A stretch of 49,408 nt of DNA, from NCBI GenBank assembly GCA_937881575.1, contig CALGEI010000187.1, forward strand, positions 1 to 49,408. The letters are read 5' to 3'. The notes under the pieces are model-generated. The model ran no database searches, was not told the origin of the DNA, and saw only the letters and a program-made list of their open reading frames with translations. A program made the translations under genes and the position numbers. Shown in pieces: positions 17,301-26,405 of the stretch. Within the stretch, counting starts at the first letter, position 1. Each line of letters opens with the position of its first letter. The DNA is from an uncultured Flavobacteriales bacterium (lineage in GTDB: Bacteria; Bacteroidota; Bacteroidia; Flavobacteriales_D; Sanyastnellaceae).

Positions 17301-19505
17301 TTTTGGCAAGCAGCCACATTCGTAGTTCGCACCGTTTCCGTTGCAGACGCCACATTCATCCATTACACCAATGCAAGCATCCACACGAGCAATGGTAGTG
17401 TCTGCATCGCACAATCCGTCGTCGTCGGCATCCCCTCCCGGGCAATCTCCATCAAAATCACAAATCAAGTCGTGGTCAGCATCTTGAAAACACGTACCAC
17501 CGCATATGAACAGTGAATCCAGCGTGCTCCCCTCACAATCGCAATGGCCCAACGAGTTGGTGCAGCCCGGCGAACCGGCATCGCAAGGTGTGCCGTCGGG
17601 CATTGTGAACCAATTCCCTTGCGTTGAATCAGCTGCGCAATCGCCACAATCATCGATGATCCCTAAACAGGTATCATCTGGGTTTCCGTCGCCGTCTAGG
17701 TCGTCATCGCAAATTCCGTCGTTGTCCGCATCTGTCGTGCAGCTTCCACCACAAACGTCCACCGCATCCAATGTGTCACCAGCGCAGTTGCAACTCCCGG
17801 CTGGTAAAACCAAGGCAGCGGGATCGTTCAGGCAGACATTGCACTCGTTTCGGTTGTTGTCCGGATCATTGAGGCAGGGGTCTTCGGGTATGCCATCGCC
17901 GTTGGTGTCGTGATCACACAAGTAATCGCCATCGCCATCGGACCAGCAATTACCGCCGCAAACGCCGAGGCTGTCACGCTGGCTCGAGCAAATATCTGGA
18001 TCGTCCGGGAACCCATCGCCATCCAGGTCGTCATCGCACAGGTCATCGCCATCCGCATCATTTTGGCACAGTCCACCGCAAATCTTCAAAACATCGTAGG
18101 TGTAACCGTCGCAATCGCATTGGTTGAGCGCCACATCAAGGTAGCAATCTTCAGTGCCCGGTTCGCAGGGTGTTATACCATTGGCGAGGGTAAACCAATT
18201 TCCGGCAGCCGAATCTGCCACGCAGGTACCGCAAGCATCGTACAACCCAACACAATCATCCACGTCATCGCACGTATCATCGTTATCCACATCGTAAAAG
18301 CACGTTCCGCCGCATACATCTAAGCTGTCCTTGTAGATGCAAACTGAGTCGTCTGCGACGTTCACTTCACTGTTGTAATTACACGCTGATGCATCAGAAC
18401 ACCCAACGATTTCTGCGTTGTCACAGATGTCGTTGTTGTTGGCATCCGATGGACACGTGCCCCCACAAACACCCAGTGCGTCCTCCACGTTCCCTTCGCA
18501 ATCGCAAGCTCCTGTAACAATTCCACTGCCTCCGCACTCTCCGCAAATCGGATCCAATGTCAAGCAAAGTTGGGTTTGATCTCCGAAGTTCGCTTCTGGG
18601 TCGTAGTTGCACTTCGATTCGTCTCTGCACCCTTCGACACGCAGGTAGTCACACAGCATATAGTTTGTAGTGTCATTGGGCAACTGATAGGTCAAATTGT
18701 CTGTGTTGTAACAATTCCCTGAACAATCGTACCGCGTGATGTCGATGTCGTTGGCAAGGCACATGTTGCAGTTGTTCAACACTTCGCCATCGCAATTGCA
18801 TGCCGCACCTGCAACTCCGCCCAAGGTACAGTTCATGTCGCCTGGGACACAAGGAGTTGTGGTGCCAACGATGTAGTACCATGAACCCGAGGTCGAATTG
18901 GGTTGGCAAGAATTGCACTGGTCAACGATGTTCACCCCGCCAAACCCGATGCATTTATCGTCATCGTGGCCGTCCCCATCGGAATCATTGTCGCAAATAC
19001 CATCGAAGTCGGAGTCACCTGTGCATGCACCACCACACGTGTTCAAGGCGTCCAAATACAACGGTCCATATGGCGCTTTCTCGTCGCAATCGCAAGGTAT
19101 TTGCCCTGTCCCATCTGCAGCAATTCCGCCCGTGATCGGGTCGCATGTTTGGCAGCTGAGTGGGAACACGCAGGTTCCATTCTCGAGGATGGCTGAGGCA
19201 TCGTAGTTGCACGCCCCATCCACTGTACATCCGTGCGAAAGGCTCAAAGAGTCTTGTGAGCTCGTCGCGAACACCCTGTTTCCATAAAACGGGAACAAAT
19301 CCCCCGCTAGAGAGGCATACATGTCGGGCTTTGCGCAGCATGAGAGGTTCGTTTCGGGATTGTCCACCCCGTAGCCATCGCCATCGATATCGAGGTAATA
19401 CGATGTCGGCGTTGCGCAAGAAGAAGTTTCACAAAACGTGGAAGACTGCGCGGATCCCTTAATGGCCAACGCAATCATGAAAAGGAAAAGTAAATTCTGT
19501 TTCAT
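14304..19505 (-). CDS. giant secreted Cys-rich repeat protein with tailspike-like C-terminal domain (copy 2)
   Basis: 1,733 residues from ATG 19505 (MKQNLLFLFMIALAIKGSAQ signal peptide), one base after the upstream TAA; the longer frame from 19556 would put residues before the signal peptide and overlap the previous gene. The architecture is as in copy 3: YYLDIDGDGYG opening, Cys/Asp repeats, a solenoid-like middle, a hydrophobic Cys segment (CAGSGFCTTVPIPS), the G2-like domain (ITYASGAGDYAEWLPKRNP, VISTLPIVLGN, AFMGQVQAQVLG), and a tail with a coiled-coil-like KIESEIAKMERVSKGMKEI stretch. G2/IMC-type domains act in phage appendages as intramolecular chaperones that trimerise and self-cleave. 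Whether this one does is unknown. It belongs to a three-gene operon. Confidence 0.85.
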   Translation of the reverse strand: MKQNLLFLFMIALAIKGSAQSSTFCETSSCATPTSYYLDIDGDGYGVDNPETNLSCCAKPDMYASLAGDLFPFYGNRVFATSSQDSLSLSHGCTVDGACNYDASAILENGTCVFPLSCQTCDPITGGIAADGTGQIPCDCDEKAPYGPLYLDALNTCGGACTGDSDFDGICDNDSDGDGHDDDKCIGFGGVNIVDQCNSCQPNSTSGSWYYIVGTTTPCVPGDMNCTLGGVAGAACNCDGEVLNNCNMCLANDIDITRYDCSGNCYNTDNLTYQLPNDTTNYMLCDYLRVEGCRDESKCNYDPEANFGDQTQLCLTLDPICGECGGSGIVTGACDCEGNVEDALGVCGGTCPSDANNNDICDNAEIVGCSDASACNYNSEVNVADDSVCIYKDSLDVCGGTCFYDVDNDDTCDDVDDCVGLYDACGTCVADSAAGNWFTLANGITPCEPGTEDCYLDVALNQCDCDGYTYDVLKICGGLCQNDADGDDLCDDDLDGDGFPDDPDICSSQRDSLGVCGGNCWSDGDGDYLCDHDTNGDGIPEDPCLNDPDNNRNECNVCLNDPAALVLPAGSCNCAGDTLDAVDVCGGSCTTDADNDGICDDDLDGDGNPDDTCLGIIDDCGDCAADSTQGNWFTMPDGTPCDAGSPGCTNSLGHCDCEGSTLDSLFICGGTCFQDADHDLICDFDGDCPGGDADDDGLCDADTTIARVDACIGVMDECGVCNGNGANYECGCLPKPAGDCDCEGNVEDECGDCGGVGSAFGWNCDGTCIDLDQDGECDYDVLLEIPRVLLPSQSIANGKVSLSQYLDHLRLMEVLDTMSVIHDRMSENLDDGSLSGHTRNMTIENSIVSRGSLFVGERARFEKLLVVGGDMTIASKAAIAGSATIQGVTFSEGTVITTSMELLGDADVSGDMNVADELKIDGPSALKNGVDVADDLVAYDGQGAGATATIEVNSVTGDVNALRLATDKKFEVAGSTNLDHVKVDNVWTLTNAAVDSQIVVDNDMHLLGSLFVGNSNVVDTIMTVNSSNGNTFIGTDLDIAGDFTVQDSVHVMGDIRIKGSTFAKGGLETSNIRAGYLYVDGNANLKGELSAGNTASWHGTVDLYRNLNMRQLRTGHTTLSASSDSLIFKVWRQSGDMRTWNGSIAAPRIKTDTTTTANRVYVGNRLNVRSYATFNSAVDIHGRATFSGPAVFNSQLRIDKSIRTIGEVNLGGGLITDSLFVTGGAPTINGALEVVSTGVKSTPVLDVDVNLNDGFAAEFINTDGGDGIKLKSGRVDPKNATNFMEFKNAQGVVIGRIEAENIGELNNNKSHENAVRELETALVMAGIDQASSLIGLYLAGKDLSDAISDAAEEGSTTVCAGSGFCTTVPIPSMLIAAAAGIVSAGVGFYQAELAVADAAFGLDAAVKSKKAYDAARDADMVNTGGRRRGITYASGAGDYAEWLPKRNPGYDFMPGQIVGVKRGEISLKTSDADHLFVISTLPIVLGNSPDDESRYEKCAFMGQVQAQVLGQVESGDYIVTSGHDEGFGVAVSEAELDAEMLPRVVGRAWEDGNSHSVNLVNISVGLDRGIARNLAKIESEIAKMERVSKGMKEITESLAKDEKPSLLALQNAGILGVPIGSAGEESTVESGKPIGYEVPENTSVAFFNLNNVGMELAFDEAMEQMNSGDEDDHLRQFMTDMETHPELKKAFLDGLQSKINAHNRKTLREWHNWGFDTGPLEPLTTNVSTQQGK
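17160..19425 (-). repeat. Cys/Asp-rich repeat array of giant protein copy 2
   Basis: The same repeat grammar as in the other two giants: DSDFDGICDNDSDGDG-like calcium loops, DECGVCNG and NACNYD units, often with a longer inserted D.C...W(F/Y)(T/Y)LA.G..PC.PG segment. Unit order differs from copies 1 and 3, which suggests shuffling between paralogues. Confidence 0.8.
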
Positions 19506-19506
19506 C

Positions 19507-22500
19507 TTAGTTGCGCTTAGGGGTTGATTCATTCTGGTTTTTGGCTCGCTTGGCATCGCGGTATTCCATTGGATTCTGCTCCTTCAATTCTGTCGTGACG
19601 GGTTGCAGGACGTTGAGGCCGTTGCACCTATCCAAGTCTTCGATGAACTTATCGTTGTATTCGTTGATGTCATTCTTGATTTCGGACATCATCACCTTCT
19701 TCAATTCGGGATTCCGTTCAATCTGCTTCAACACGTTGCTTCGACCATTGGTAATGCGACCGAATTCCTTCACCGCTATGTCAAAGGCGTATTCCATGGC
19801 CTCATCGGTGATTTCATGAATAATGATGTCATCCGAAGTCACGTAGTTGAACATTTCCTTATCTCCCAATTCTGCTTCCTCCATGTATTGGATTTCCGAT
19901 GTGGGCCGAATCAAAGGCGGAATCAGTCCTTGCATTTGTGCCTCATACAGCGACATCTTCTCACCCCGCATTTGAGATTTGAGGACGGTGTGGAGTTCAT
20001 CTAAGTCGCGCTCCAAATCAGTAAGACGGTCATCGAGGTCCTGTGATACCGATGCGACGCCATCACTGATGCCCACGGCAGCAACAACTTGGCACAAAGT
20101 GTCCCCGGAATTGGCCTCCCACGCGAATCCTAACAGTTGTGCGATATCCTGCGCATTGGCCTCGTGCTTGGGCTTTGCAATGCCCACACCGTCAAAATTG
20201 CCACTCGGCAAGATGAAGTCTCCCTTCCTGACTGGTCCCTTCACCCAAACCGGAACTTGTCCCAAAAAAGCAGCCTTCTCGTATTGGTCCAAATTCGATT
20301 CAGGTTGATTGCCCAGAACAATGGGCTGAGTCGAGATGACAAACAGGTTGTCTGCGTTGGAGGTATTGAAAGAAATTTTCCCTTGGTGGATTCCAACAAT
20401 CTGCCCTGCGAGCATCTCTTGCTGAGGGTTCAGTTTGGGCAAGTATTCGGCATAGTCTCCAGATCCAGAGGCAAAAGCCACCCCTACCATCTGTCCTCCC
20501 GCCGCAACTTTGGTTGCCGTTCCTGTTGAATTCGAATTGAAAATGCGTTGAATTTCCCGCGATCTGGCCAACGATTTTTTAGAGTTGTTCCAATCGGTTT
20601 TGGCCTCTTCCTTTACGAATTCGGTCAAAATCAGGTTTGTCGCTGCTGAAATGATAAACGAAGGAATGGGCAGGGTAACACACCATCCAAAACCAGCGCA
20701 AAAAGTCACCGAAGCCAAGGCTGCCACTTGGCTCGCAATGGCCATCGCCCGGTCAACTTCCGCAGCGATGTAACTGGCATGGGCAAACACCTCGGTGGCC
20801 TCGGAGCTGTACAATTCAGCATCAATGGCTTTTTTATCGGCTACCCATCCCAGGTTGTTGGTGTGTTCCCCGGGCGTCTCTCCTTCGATGCGCCCGATGA
20901 CCACGTCGTTGCTTGTGACGAAACGCACGTACTCATTGTCGTTGTTCGGGACTTGAGCATCGATTCGAACCTTGACACCGTGGCCGGCCGCATTCGCATT
21001 GTGGATGGAGGCTACGCCTTCGCTTGAAGTGGAATTCGACGAAACGCGCAACGCGCCCAATCGATCGTCCGTTGCGTTGAAATTTGTTGAAGCTGGGCTC
21101 GACGGAAGTCCTCCTGTCACCCGCAATCCATTCACATCTAGGTAATTCGATGAGCTGACTTTGCCCAAGTTGACAGGTCCGTCACCGATGAAGTTTTCCA
21201 AAACGACCAAGGAGTCCTGCAACGTGGTCGTTGCGCCTGACAGCATCATGGTGTCGGCAGAGGTGAACAGGGATCGTCCCGTAATGGTTCCGGCATTCAC
21301 GGTACTAGCCGAATCCACGGTAAGTCCGCCGGAGCTAATAGTCAATTTGTAATCGACGGTCATTCTGGGCGTCTGGGCTTGCTGGCCACGGATTTCACCA
21401 TCGGTTTTGACGATGACATTCGGTACGATGGTCAATTTGGCTTTTTTGCCCGCTGTTTCCTTGTCGTAGACGTAAAAATTCGATCCGACCTGCAGGTCGC
21501 GCAGCAAGCGGGTCTGGCCGGCAACGCGTGTATTCGTGTAGACGAAAATGTCGTTGTCCACGACCATGTCGCCCGTCATGTTGACGTTGGTGGTGTACAT
21601 GCCGCCATCTGCAAAGGTGGTGCCCGTCACCCGCAAACTGCTCTTGAGCAGCGAATTGCCGCGGATGATGACGTTTCCGTCCACCAGCAGGTTGCCTTTA
21701 ATCCGCGTCAATCCTGTTCCTCCGAAGACGGTGAACATCGAATCGTTCACGAGGAAATTTCCGCCGATGTCAACCGAGGAGTTGGCCTCGAGGGAACCGC
21801 TCATGCGGGCTACGCGCGTGCGGGATTGTCGGTTGACATTCAGGGTACTCTTCAACAAACCTATTTGCCCCACTTCTATTTCGCTCTGCACATCGACATC
21901 CCCGTCCATTCGGACTTTACCGGTAACTCCGCTGACAGAAAAATTCACCCTGGAATCGGTGTTGTCGAAAGAACCGCTGTATAAACCGTTGTGCACTTTG
22001 AAGTCACCAACCACCTCGCTCAAGTTTCGGATGGTCGTGGTCTTTGCCACATTGACATTTCCGCCTACGTTGGTTGATCCACGCACCGTAAAATTACCGC
22101 TATTCTGAACATTTGTGGAATTCAAGCCTCCGTTGTTAAACGTCACACCTGCCACTTGAAAATTATCCCCGATGGCAACGTCTCCTTCGACCAACATCGG
22201 CCCATCGCCCCGCACTTGCTTTCGGAATTCCGCATCGCCCTCCACACTGAGTTCGCCATTGTTTTGGACGCTGTCTTGGATGGTGATGCGATTGGAAGTT
22301 CCGCTGAGCGACCCGTCATCCAAATTGATGGCCATCGCCTCGTGTAAATCGATGAGCGTTTGAAAAGCATCATCCACGTTGTATTCGGAGATGGACACGT
22401 ACAATTCACCGCTTGAAACTTGCGCTTCCAAGGGGGATTCTACCTTCCACACCAACGGATCATAAGCGTCGCAAATCCCGTCACCGTCGGCGTCGTCCCG

Positions 22501-24756
22501 GCAGTTGCCATCGCAGTCTCGTCCAGGGAGTGGGCCCGGACCTCCGCAAATACCACACGCATCCAGAACATTCCCATTGCAGTCGCATTCACCGTTAATG
22601 ATGGGATCACAGCCACATCCGGGCAACGGCCCTGTTCCACCACAAACACCGCATTCGTCTTCTGCCAACCCAACACCAATGCAGTTGTCGAGAACGTTGT
22701 TGTAGATATCCAAGTCACAGATCAAATCCCCGTCGGCATCCACCAAGCAAGGTCCTCCGCACACCTCTAGCGCGTCCAGCGTATCGCCAAAGCAATTGCA
22801 GTGACCTGCCGGTATTCCGCCGCCATCGCATACCCCGCATTCATCAATCGTACCCGTACAATCGTCGCCTCCGCCGTCGTCGCAAATCCCATCGAGATCG
22901 AGATCGGTCAAGCAGGCGCCACCGCATACGCCAATGGCATCCAATGTGTCACCGGCGCAATTGCATGTCGGAGTCACCAACGGATTTGATCGATTCAAGC
23001 AATCCGAAGAAGTCCCTTGAATGCAGGGGCTGCCATCGGCTAAAGTGAAATAGTTCGATCCGTCGCATTGGTCGCAATCATCTCGAAGCCCACTGCCTGT
23101 GAGGCAGTCGTCTTCCGTGTCACAAACGCCGTCGCCATCTGAATCCGTGGTGCAGTTCCCGTCGCACACGCCAATGGCATCCAGCACTCCTAAACAAATA
23201 TCAAGGTCGTTAACAATGGTGTCGCCGTCTTGGATGTAGTAATCGCAGACCAAGTCGCCGTCGGCATCCTCAGGGCAATTTCCACCGCATACCGAGAGGG
23301 CGTCGAGTTTGTCTCCGAAGCAATTGCAATCGCCATCTGTGATCCCGTCGCCATTGCATACACCGCACTCGTCGTGCGATCCTACGCAGTCATCTTCTGT
23401 ATCGCATTTGCCGTCCTTGTCGGCATCTGTCGCGCACACCCCGCCACAAATCTGCAGCGCGTCTTTGTAAATGCAGTTCGCATAAATCGTGGCGTTTTCA
23501 TCAAAATTGCAAGCCGTTGCATCCGTGCAGCCGTAAACCTCCAATTCGTCGCAGACGTTGTTTCCACTCGGTGTGGTCCCCAGTGAATCCGTCAACCCCA
23601 AGGATGTCCAATAAGCGTCGTTTGGCAAGATGTCGTTCAGGCATTGTCCATCGCAGTCTTTGGCATACGCCGGGAACGTATTGCAATCGCAACGACCGTC
23701 CACCAAACCATCAGCAGGGTTGCCGTTGTTGTGCGCAGCTCCACCCCCACATACGCCGCAGACGTCCAACGTATCGCACCACAAAGAAGTCAACCCCCAT
23801 GTCGCATTGGTGTTGTAGGTGCAAGCAGTGCTGTCCGTGCATCCCTCGATGTCCTCTGAATCCAAAATGCCGTTGCCGATCGAATCGGCTACGCTTAAAA
23901 CAGCGAGGTAATAGGCCACGTTTGGAATGGTGTCTGTTGCATTGGCAAGGTCTCCACACGGCAAATCAACATCCGCTAACGGAATGCACTCCATGCAGGC
24001 GTTCAACTTCATCGTTTGCTGGCAATTGCAAAATCCGTCCAGACTCCCGCCAATCGTCGTGCTATCTGAACCCAGTGTCTTCAATTCGTCCGACACCACA
24101 TGCTTCACCCAAGAGCCTGAAAGGGAATCTGTTTGGCATTCTCCGCAATGGTCAACGATATTTAATTCATTGCCCAAACACGGGTCCTTGTTGGGGTCAT
24201 CGCAAATGCCATCCTCGTCAGCGTCTTGTGCACAATCACCCCCGCAATGATTCAGAGCATCTTCATATAATGGCACCGTCGGGTCGTCCTGATCGCACGA
24301 GCACGGCGCTTTCCCGGTGGTGGCATCCAAGGCAATGTTTCCAGTGGTCAAATCACATGTCTGGCAAGAGAGCGGAAACAGGCACGTGCCGTTCTCTATG
24401 GTCGCTTCAACGTCGTAGTTGCAAGCCGCTGCCATGGTGCATCCGTAAACTTGGTTGGCCGAGTTGTCTGTGTGCCGCAACATGTCAAATGGGTACAAAT
24501 CATCCCGTTCTGTTGTGTAGCCACTGGGAATACCAACAAGAACAGCATCCGAACAATGGTACAAGTTCCAAAGGCTGTCGTTTACCCCAAGCCCATCATG
24601 ATCGACATCTAAGTAGTATGTTGCACAGTCTACTGAGCATGCTGATTCGCAACCGGATTGGCCGTTATACCACTGTGACAAACCGGATGTTTGGATGAGG
24701 ACCATCGAAACAAATCCGAGTATCCACCTGTGGATTTGGGGGAGGTGATTTTTCAT
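19507..24756 (-). CDS. giant secreted Cys-rich repeat protein with tailspike-like C-terminal domain (copy 1)
   Basis: 1,749 residues from ATG 24756 (signal peptide with [18 protein letters not shown]); the frame from 24825 adds a non-signal leader and is less likely. It is the first gene of the operon. The order is: [13 protein letters not shown] opening; Cys/Asp repeats ([28 protein letters not shown]-like); a solenoid-like middle (repeated G-N-F-x-V, G-D-V-x-I units); a hydrophobic segment with [14 protein letters not shown]; the G2-like domain ([42 protein letters not shown]); and a coiled-coil-like [13 protein letters not shown] tail. The three paralogues share every block in the same order but differ strongly in residues, so the duplication is old. 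Surface fibre or adhesin is the best guess. Confidence 0.85.
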   Translation of the reverse strand: MKNHLPQIHRWILGFVSMVLIQTSGLSQWYNGQSGCESACSVDCATYYLDVDHDGLGVNDSLWNLYHCSDAVLVGIPSGYTTERDDLYPFDMLRHTDNSANQVYGCTMAAACNYDVEATIENGTCLFPLSCQTCDLTTGNIALDATTGKAPCSCDQDDPTVPLYEDALNHCGGDCAQDADEDGICDDPNKDPCLGNELNIVDHCGECQTDSLSGSWVKHVVSDELKTLGSDSTTIGGSLDGFCNCQQTMKLNACMECIPLADVDLPCGDLANATDTIPNVAYYLAVLSVADSIGNGILDSEDIEGCTDSTACTYNTNATWGLTSLWCDTLDVCGVCGGGAAHNNGNPADGLVDGRCDCNTFPAYAKDCDGQCLNDILPNDAYWTSLGLTDSLGTTPSGNNVCDELEVYGCTDATACNFDENATIYANCIYKDALQICGGVCATDADKDGKCDTEDDCVGSHDECGVCNGDGITDGDCNCFGDKLDALSVCGGNCPEDADGDLVCDYYIQDGDTIVNDLDICLGVLDAIGVCDGNCTTDSDGDGVCDTEDDCLTGSGLRDDCDQCDGSNYFTLADGSPCIQGTSSDCLNRSNPLVTPTCNCAGDTLDAIGVCGGACLTDLDLDGICDDGGGDDCTGTIDECGVCDGGGIPAGHCNCFGDTLDALEVCGGPCLVDADGDLICDLDIYNNVLDNCIGVGLAEDECGVCGGTGPLPGCGCDPIINGECDCNGNVLDACGICGGPGPLPGRDCDGNCRDDADGDGICDAYDPLVWKVESPLEAQVSSGELYVSISEYNVDDAFQTLIDLHEAMAINLDDGSLSGTSNRITIQDSVQNNGELSVEGDAEFRKQVRGDGPMLVEGDVAIGDNFQVAGVTFNNGGLNSTNVQNSGNFTVRGSTNVGGNVNVAKTTTIRNLSEVVGDFKVHNGLYSGSFDNTDSRVNFSVSGVTGKVRMDGDVDVQSEIEVGQIGLLKSTLNVNRQSRTRVARMSGSLEANSSVDIGGNFLVNDSMFTVFGGTGLTRIKGNLLVDGNVIIRGNSLLKSSLRVTGTTFADGGMYTTNVNMTGDMVVDNDIFVYTNTRVAGQTRLLRDLQVGSNFYVYDKETAGKKAKLTIVPNVIVKTDGEIRGQQAQTPRMTVDYKLTISSGGLTVDSASTVNAGTITGRSLFTSADTMMLSGATTTLQDSLVVLENFIGDGPVNLGKVSSSNYLDVNGLRVTGGLPSSPASTNFNATDDRLGALRVSSNSTSSEGVASIHNANAAGHGVKVRIDAQVPNNDNEYVRFVTSNDVVIGRIEGETPGEHTNNLGWVADKKAIDAELYSSEATEVFAHASYIAAEVDRAMAIASQVAALASVTFCAGFGWCVTLPIPSFIISAATNLILTEFVKEEAKTDWNNSKKSLARSREIQRIFNSNSTGTATKVAAGGQMVGVAFASGSGDYAEYLPKLNPQQEMLAGQIVGIHQGKISFNTSNADNLFVISTQPIVLGNQPESNLDQYEKAAFLGQVPVWVKGPVRKGDFILPSGNFDGVGIAKPKHEANAQDIAQLLGFAWEANSGDTLCQVVAAVGISDGVASVSQDLDDRLTDLERDLDELHTVLKSQMRGEKMSLYEAQMQGLIPPLIRPTSEIQYMEEAELGDKEMFNYVTSDDIIIHEITDEAMEYAFDIAVKEFGRITNGRSNVLKQIERNPELKKVMMSEIKNDINEYNDKFIEDLDRCNGLNVLQPVTTELKEQNPMEYRDAKRAKNQNESTPKRN
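22465..24640 (-). repeat. Cys/Asp-rich repeat array of giant protein copy 1
   Basis: Repeats of DADGDGICD-type loops, ECGVC turns and GCT..TAC.(Y/F)(D/N).NAT units. Together with the arrays in copies 2 and 3 this gives about 6.5 kb of repetitive coding sequence, which is prone to recombination and to misassembly. Confidence 0.8.
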
Positions 24757-24877
24757 AATTGCCTGTTTCTCGACCAATATAGAAAAAAAAAATTTACAAT
24801 CGCTTAATCTATTTATTATACCCATTATTCAATTTTTATTATCGACCAAAAACACAAATTAAGTAAAGAGTGCTATA

Positions 24878-24885
24878 CAAACCTA
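24878..24885 (-). promoter_or_regulatory. possible -7 element (TAGGTTTG) of the giant-protein operon
   Basis: The minus strand carries TAGGTTTG, an exact match to the Bacteroidota -7 consensus TAnnTTTG, about 120 bases before the first giant start. No good TTTG sits 19-21 bases upstream. The 24757-25008 stretch is otherwise non-coding, AT-rich near the gene, and contains an A-run on the plus strand around 24783-24792. Confidence 0.35.
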
Positions 24886-25008
24886 TACCGATTGATGAAA
24901 TCGAGTGAAGTGTACGTGATACCCTATAATGGGTTGCATCATCCGTGTTGATCAGCGATTGCCATACCGGTCATCCCCTGCCAATTCATTGTAAACACTG
25001 AAGTTTCT

Positions 25009-25066
25009 GCATAAAAAAAGCCCGTATCGTTATGATACAGGCTTTTCAAAAAGTGACCGTGTAGGG
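25009..25066. repeat. right copy of 58-bp island attachment repeat
   Basis: Identical to 7738-7795. Here it is in its native place: it covers the last 13 bases of the intact tRNA-Arg(ACG) and the terminator hairpin that follows. Sequence diverges from the left copy at 25067, inside the tRNA T-arm. Confidence 0.8.
25013..25046 (-). terminator. intrinsic terminator of tRNA-Arg(ACG)
   Basis: On the minus strand AAAAGCCTGTATC-ATAAC-GATACGGGCTTTT forms a 13-bp stem (one G-U) with a 5-base loop and a T-run, 7 bases after the tRNA. The hairpin is A/T-ended on both sides, so it can also work in the opposite direction. A second copy at 7742-7775 may block read-through from the island into the biosynthetic operon. 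Confidence 0.85.
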
Positions 25067-25127
25067 ATTCGAACCCCAAACCTCCTCATCCGTAGTGAGG
25101 TGCTCTATCCAGTTGAGCTACACAGCC
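25054..25127 (-). tRNA. tRNA-Arg (anticodon ACG)
   Basis: A complete 74-base cloverleaf on the minus strand. The acceptor GGCTGTG pairs with CACGGTC, the anticodon stem CCTCA/TGAGG encloses CTACGGA giving anticodon ACG (decodes CGN through inosine), and the T-loop is TTCGAAT. The discriminator is A with no encoded CCA, unlike the tRNA-Arg(CCT) in this window. It is the insertion site of the island: its last 13 bases are duplicated at 7783-7795. Confidence 0.95.
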
Positions 25128-25160
25128 ATTTCCCGTGGACCATTCCGTCCAAACGGGGGG

Positions 25161-25191
25161 CAAAGATACCAACTCTTAGTTCTCTACCAAA
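25161..25191 (-). promoter_or_regulatory. Bacteroidota-type promoter of tRNA-Arg(ACG)
   Basis: On the minus strand TTTG (25191-25188), exactly 19 bases, then TATCTTTG (25168-25161) matches the major Bacteroidota promoter TTTG-N19-TAnnTTTG perfectly, 33 bases before the tRNA 5' end. Confidence 0.8.
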
Positions 25192-25221
25192 TCCTTTTTC
25201 ACCTCTTTCAAAAAGGGGGCC

Positions 25222-26355
25222 TCATTTGCCTTTTTTCGCGCTCTTTTTGGCGGGTTGTGGGCGCATTTTTGCAACCGAAGCAGGCAGTCCATCGGAGTGC
25301 AACATCACCCCAACCGTATAGTGTCGGAAATATTCCATGGACACAAATTGGCGGCCTCCAAAGGCATTGCCATCGCCCCATGAATTTTTAATGATGAAAT
25401 ACGAGCGGCCTTGTGCATCCTTGGCGCGGCCAACGATGTGCATCAGGTGATCGTCGGTAGTGGATTGGGAATCAAAATCCCGTTGGCGCGCTGCTTGATC
25501 CACAGTGGGCTCCGCGGGCATGGCATCGAGCGTCTTCCACTCTTCCGAAGTCTTGGCCGTTTCCGGCATGATGGCCCAGCCATTGCGGAACGAAAACCCC
25601 TTGTTGCTCACGTCCGCATCCCAAGCGACGGTATAGCCTTGATCCAAGGCGTTGTTGACCGTGGCCTCCAACTCATCGAGTGGCACATTGAGAAAAGCTC
25701 CGTGTGCATGATTGTCCGGGACTTCCAAGATGAACTCCTGTCCAAACGGGTGGTGCGTGAAGGAGGTCAAGGAAACGTACTCTGACGGGTGAATTCCCAG
25801 CTGATCGCGCCATTGGATGGGCGTGACCGTTTTGTCGTTGACTTCAAATTCCTGAGGCAACGGCCCCAAGTACGCATCCAATGTCGCTTCGATGGCGTCA
25901 AAAGACGCAGGCGAAATGGAACCCGACTGCTTGAGAATCGTTTGCACCATGCCCTCCAGCATCGCGTCCAACTCACCGTGATTGTAGGCACCGGGCTCCT
26001 GCCCTCCTTGGTAAGCGCTTTGTGGCACCAAGCCGTAAACGGCTGCTGCGTGGATTACGTCATGACACAGCCCTCCAGGACCGAATTGATGCTTTCCCTG
26101 ATACCGCACGAAGCGCTCAGCCTTTTCAGGGTAGATCACCCGCACCGCTGCCATTTCACTGAGGTCCTGCAATTCTCCCGAAATTCGAAACACTTCAGAT
26201 TCCAAAAAGCTGGTCGTACTGAAACTCCAGCACGTGCCGGTTTGTCCTTGGCTCAGCACCTCTGTGGCGGTCAGGTCGATTTCAATTTCAGGAGCTTGTC
26301 CGAGGGCCACTCCGAATCCGAAGGGAGCCAGTAAGAGAAGGGAAAGAATGCGCAT
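25222..26355 (-). CDS. secreted papain-like (C1) cysteine peptidase, bleomycin-hydrolase/aminopeptidase C type
   Basis: 377 residues from ATG 26355 with signal peptide MRILSLLLLAPFGFGVALGQ; the longer frame from 26424 would put residues before the signal. LSQGQTGTCWSFS holds catalytic Cys42 and the oxyanion Gln. The C-terminal LMHIVG has the His, and FIIKNSWGDG has the Asn. This gives the Gln-Cys-His-Asn set of the C1 family in the arrangement of PepC/bleomycin hydrolase. The signal peptide indicates export to periplasm or surface, unlike cytoplasmic PepC. Its start faces the start of the next, divergent gene about 50 bases away. Confidence 0.9.
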   Translation of the reverse strand: MRILSLLLLAPFGFGVALGQAPEIEIDLTATEVLSQGQTGTCWSFSTTSFLESEVFRISGELQDLSEMAAVRVIYPEKAERFVRYQGKHQFGPGGLCHDVIHAAAVYGLVPQSAYQGGQEPGAYNHGELDAMLEGMVQTILKQSGSISPASFDAIEATLDAYLGPLPQEFEVNDKTVTPIQWRDQLGIHPSEYVSLTSFTHHPFGQEFILEVPDNHAHGAFLNVPLDELEATVNNALDQGYTVAWDADVSNKGFSFRNGWAIMPETAKTSEEWKTLDAMPAEPTVDQAARQRDFDSQSTTDDHLMHIVGRAKDAQGRSYFIIKNSWGDGNAFGGRQFVSMEYFRHYTVGVMLHSDGLPASVAKMRPQPAKKSAKKGK

Positions 26356-26405
26356 CGTGAATGTTGGTTTACCTTGCAAAGTACGAAAAGGCCCCAGGAA
26401 TCCGC

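Larger units (their letters stand above)
7738..25066. mobile_element. tRNA-Arg(ACG)-associated genomic island, about 17.3 kb, integrase lost
   Basis: The region is bounded by the 58-bp direct repeats, with the intact tRNA-Arg(ACG) at the right end. Contents are two adjacent phage genes on the plus strand (holin and a truncated gene), a truncated secreted-protein start, and three giant secreted paralogues on the minus strand. No integrase, excisionase, replication or mobilisation gene is recognisable, so the element looks degenerate or depends on helper functions elsewhere. Boundaries come from the repeat; calling the giant genes cargo is inference. Confidence 0.65.

Noticed and set aside
23517-24698. 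393-codon plus-strand ORF inside giant protein copy 1
   Set aside because: The same antisense artefact: Arg/Cys/His-rich low-complexity translation opposite repeat codons.
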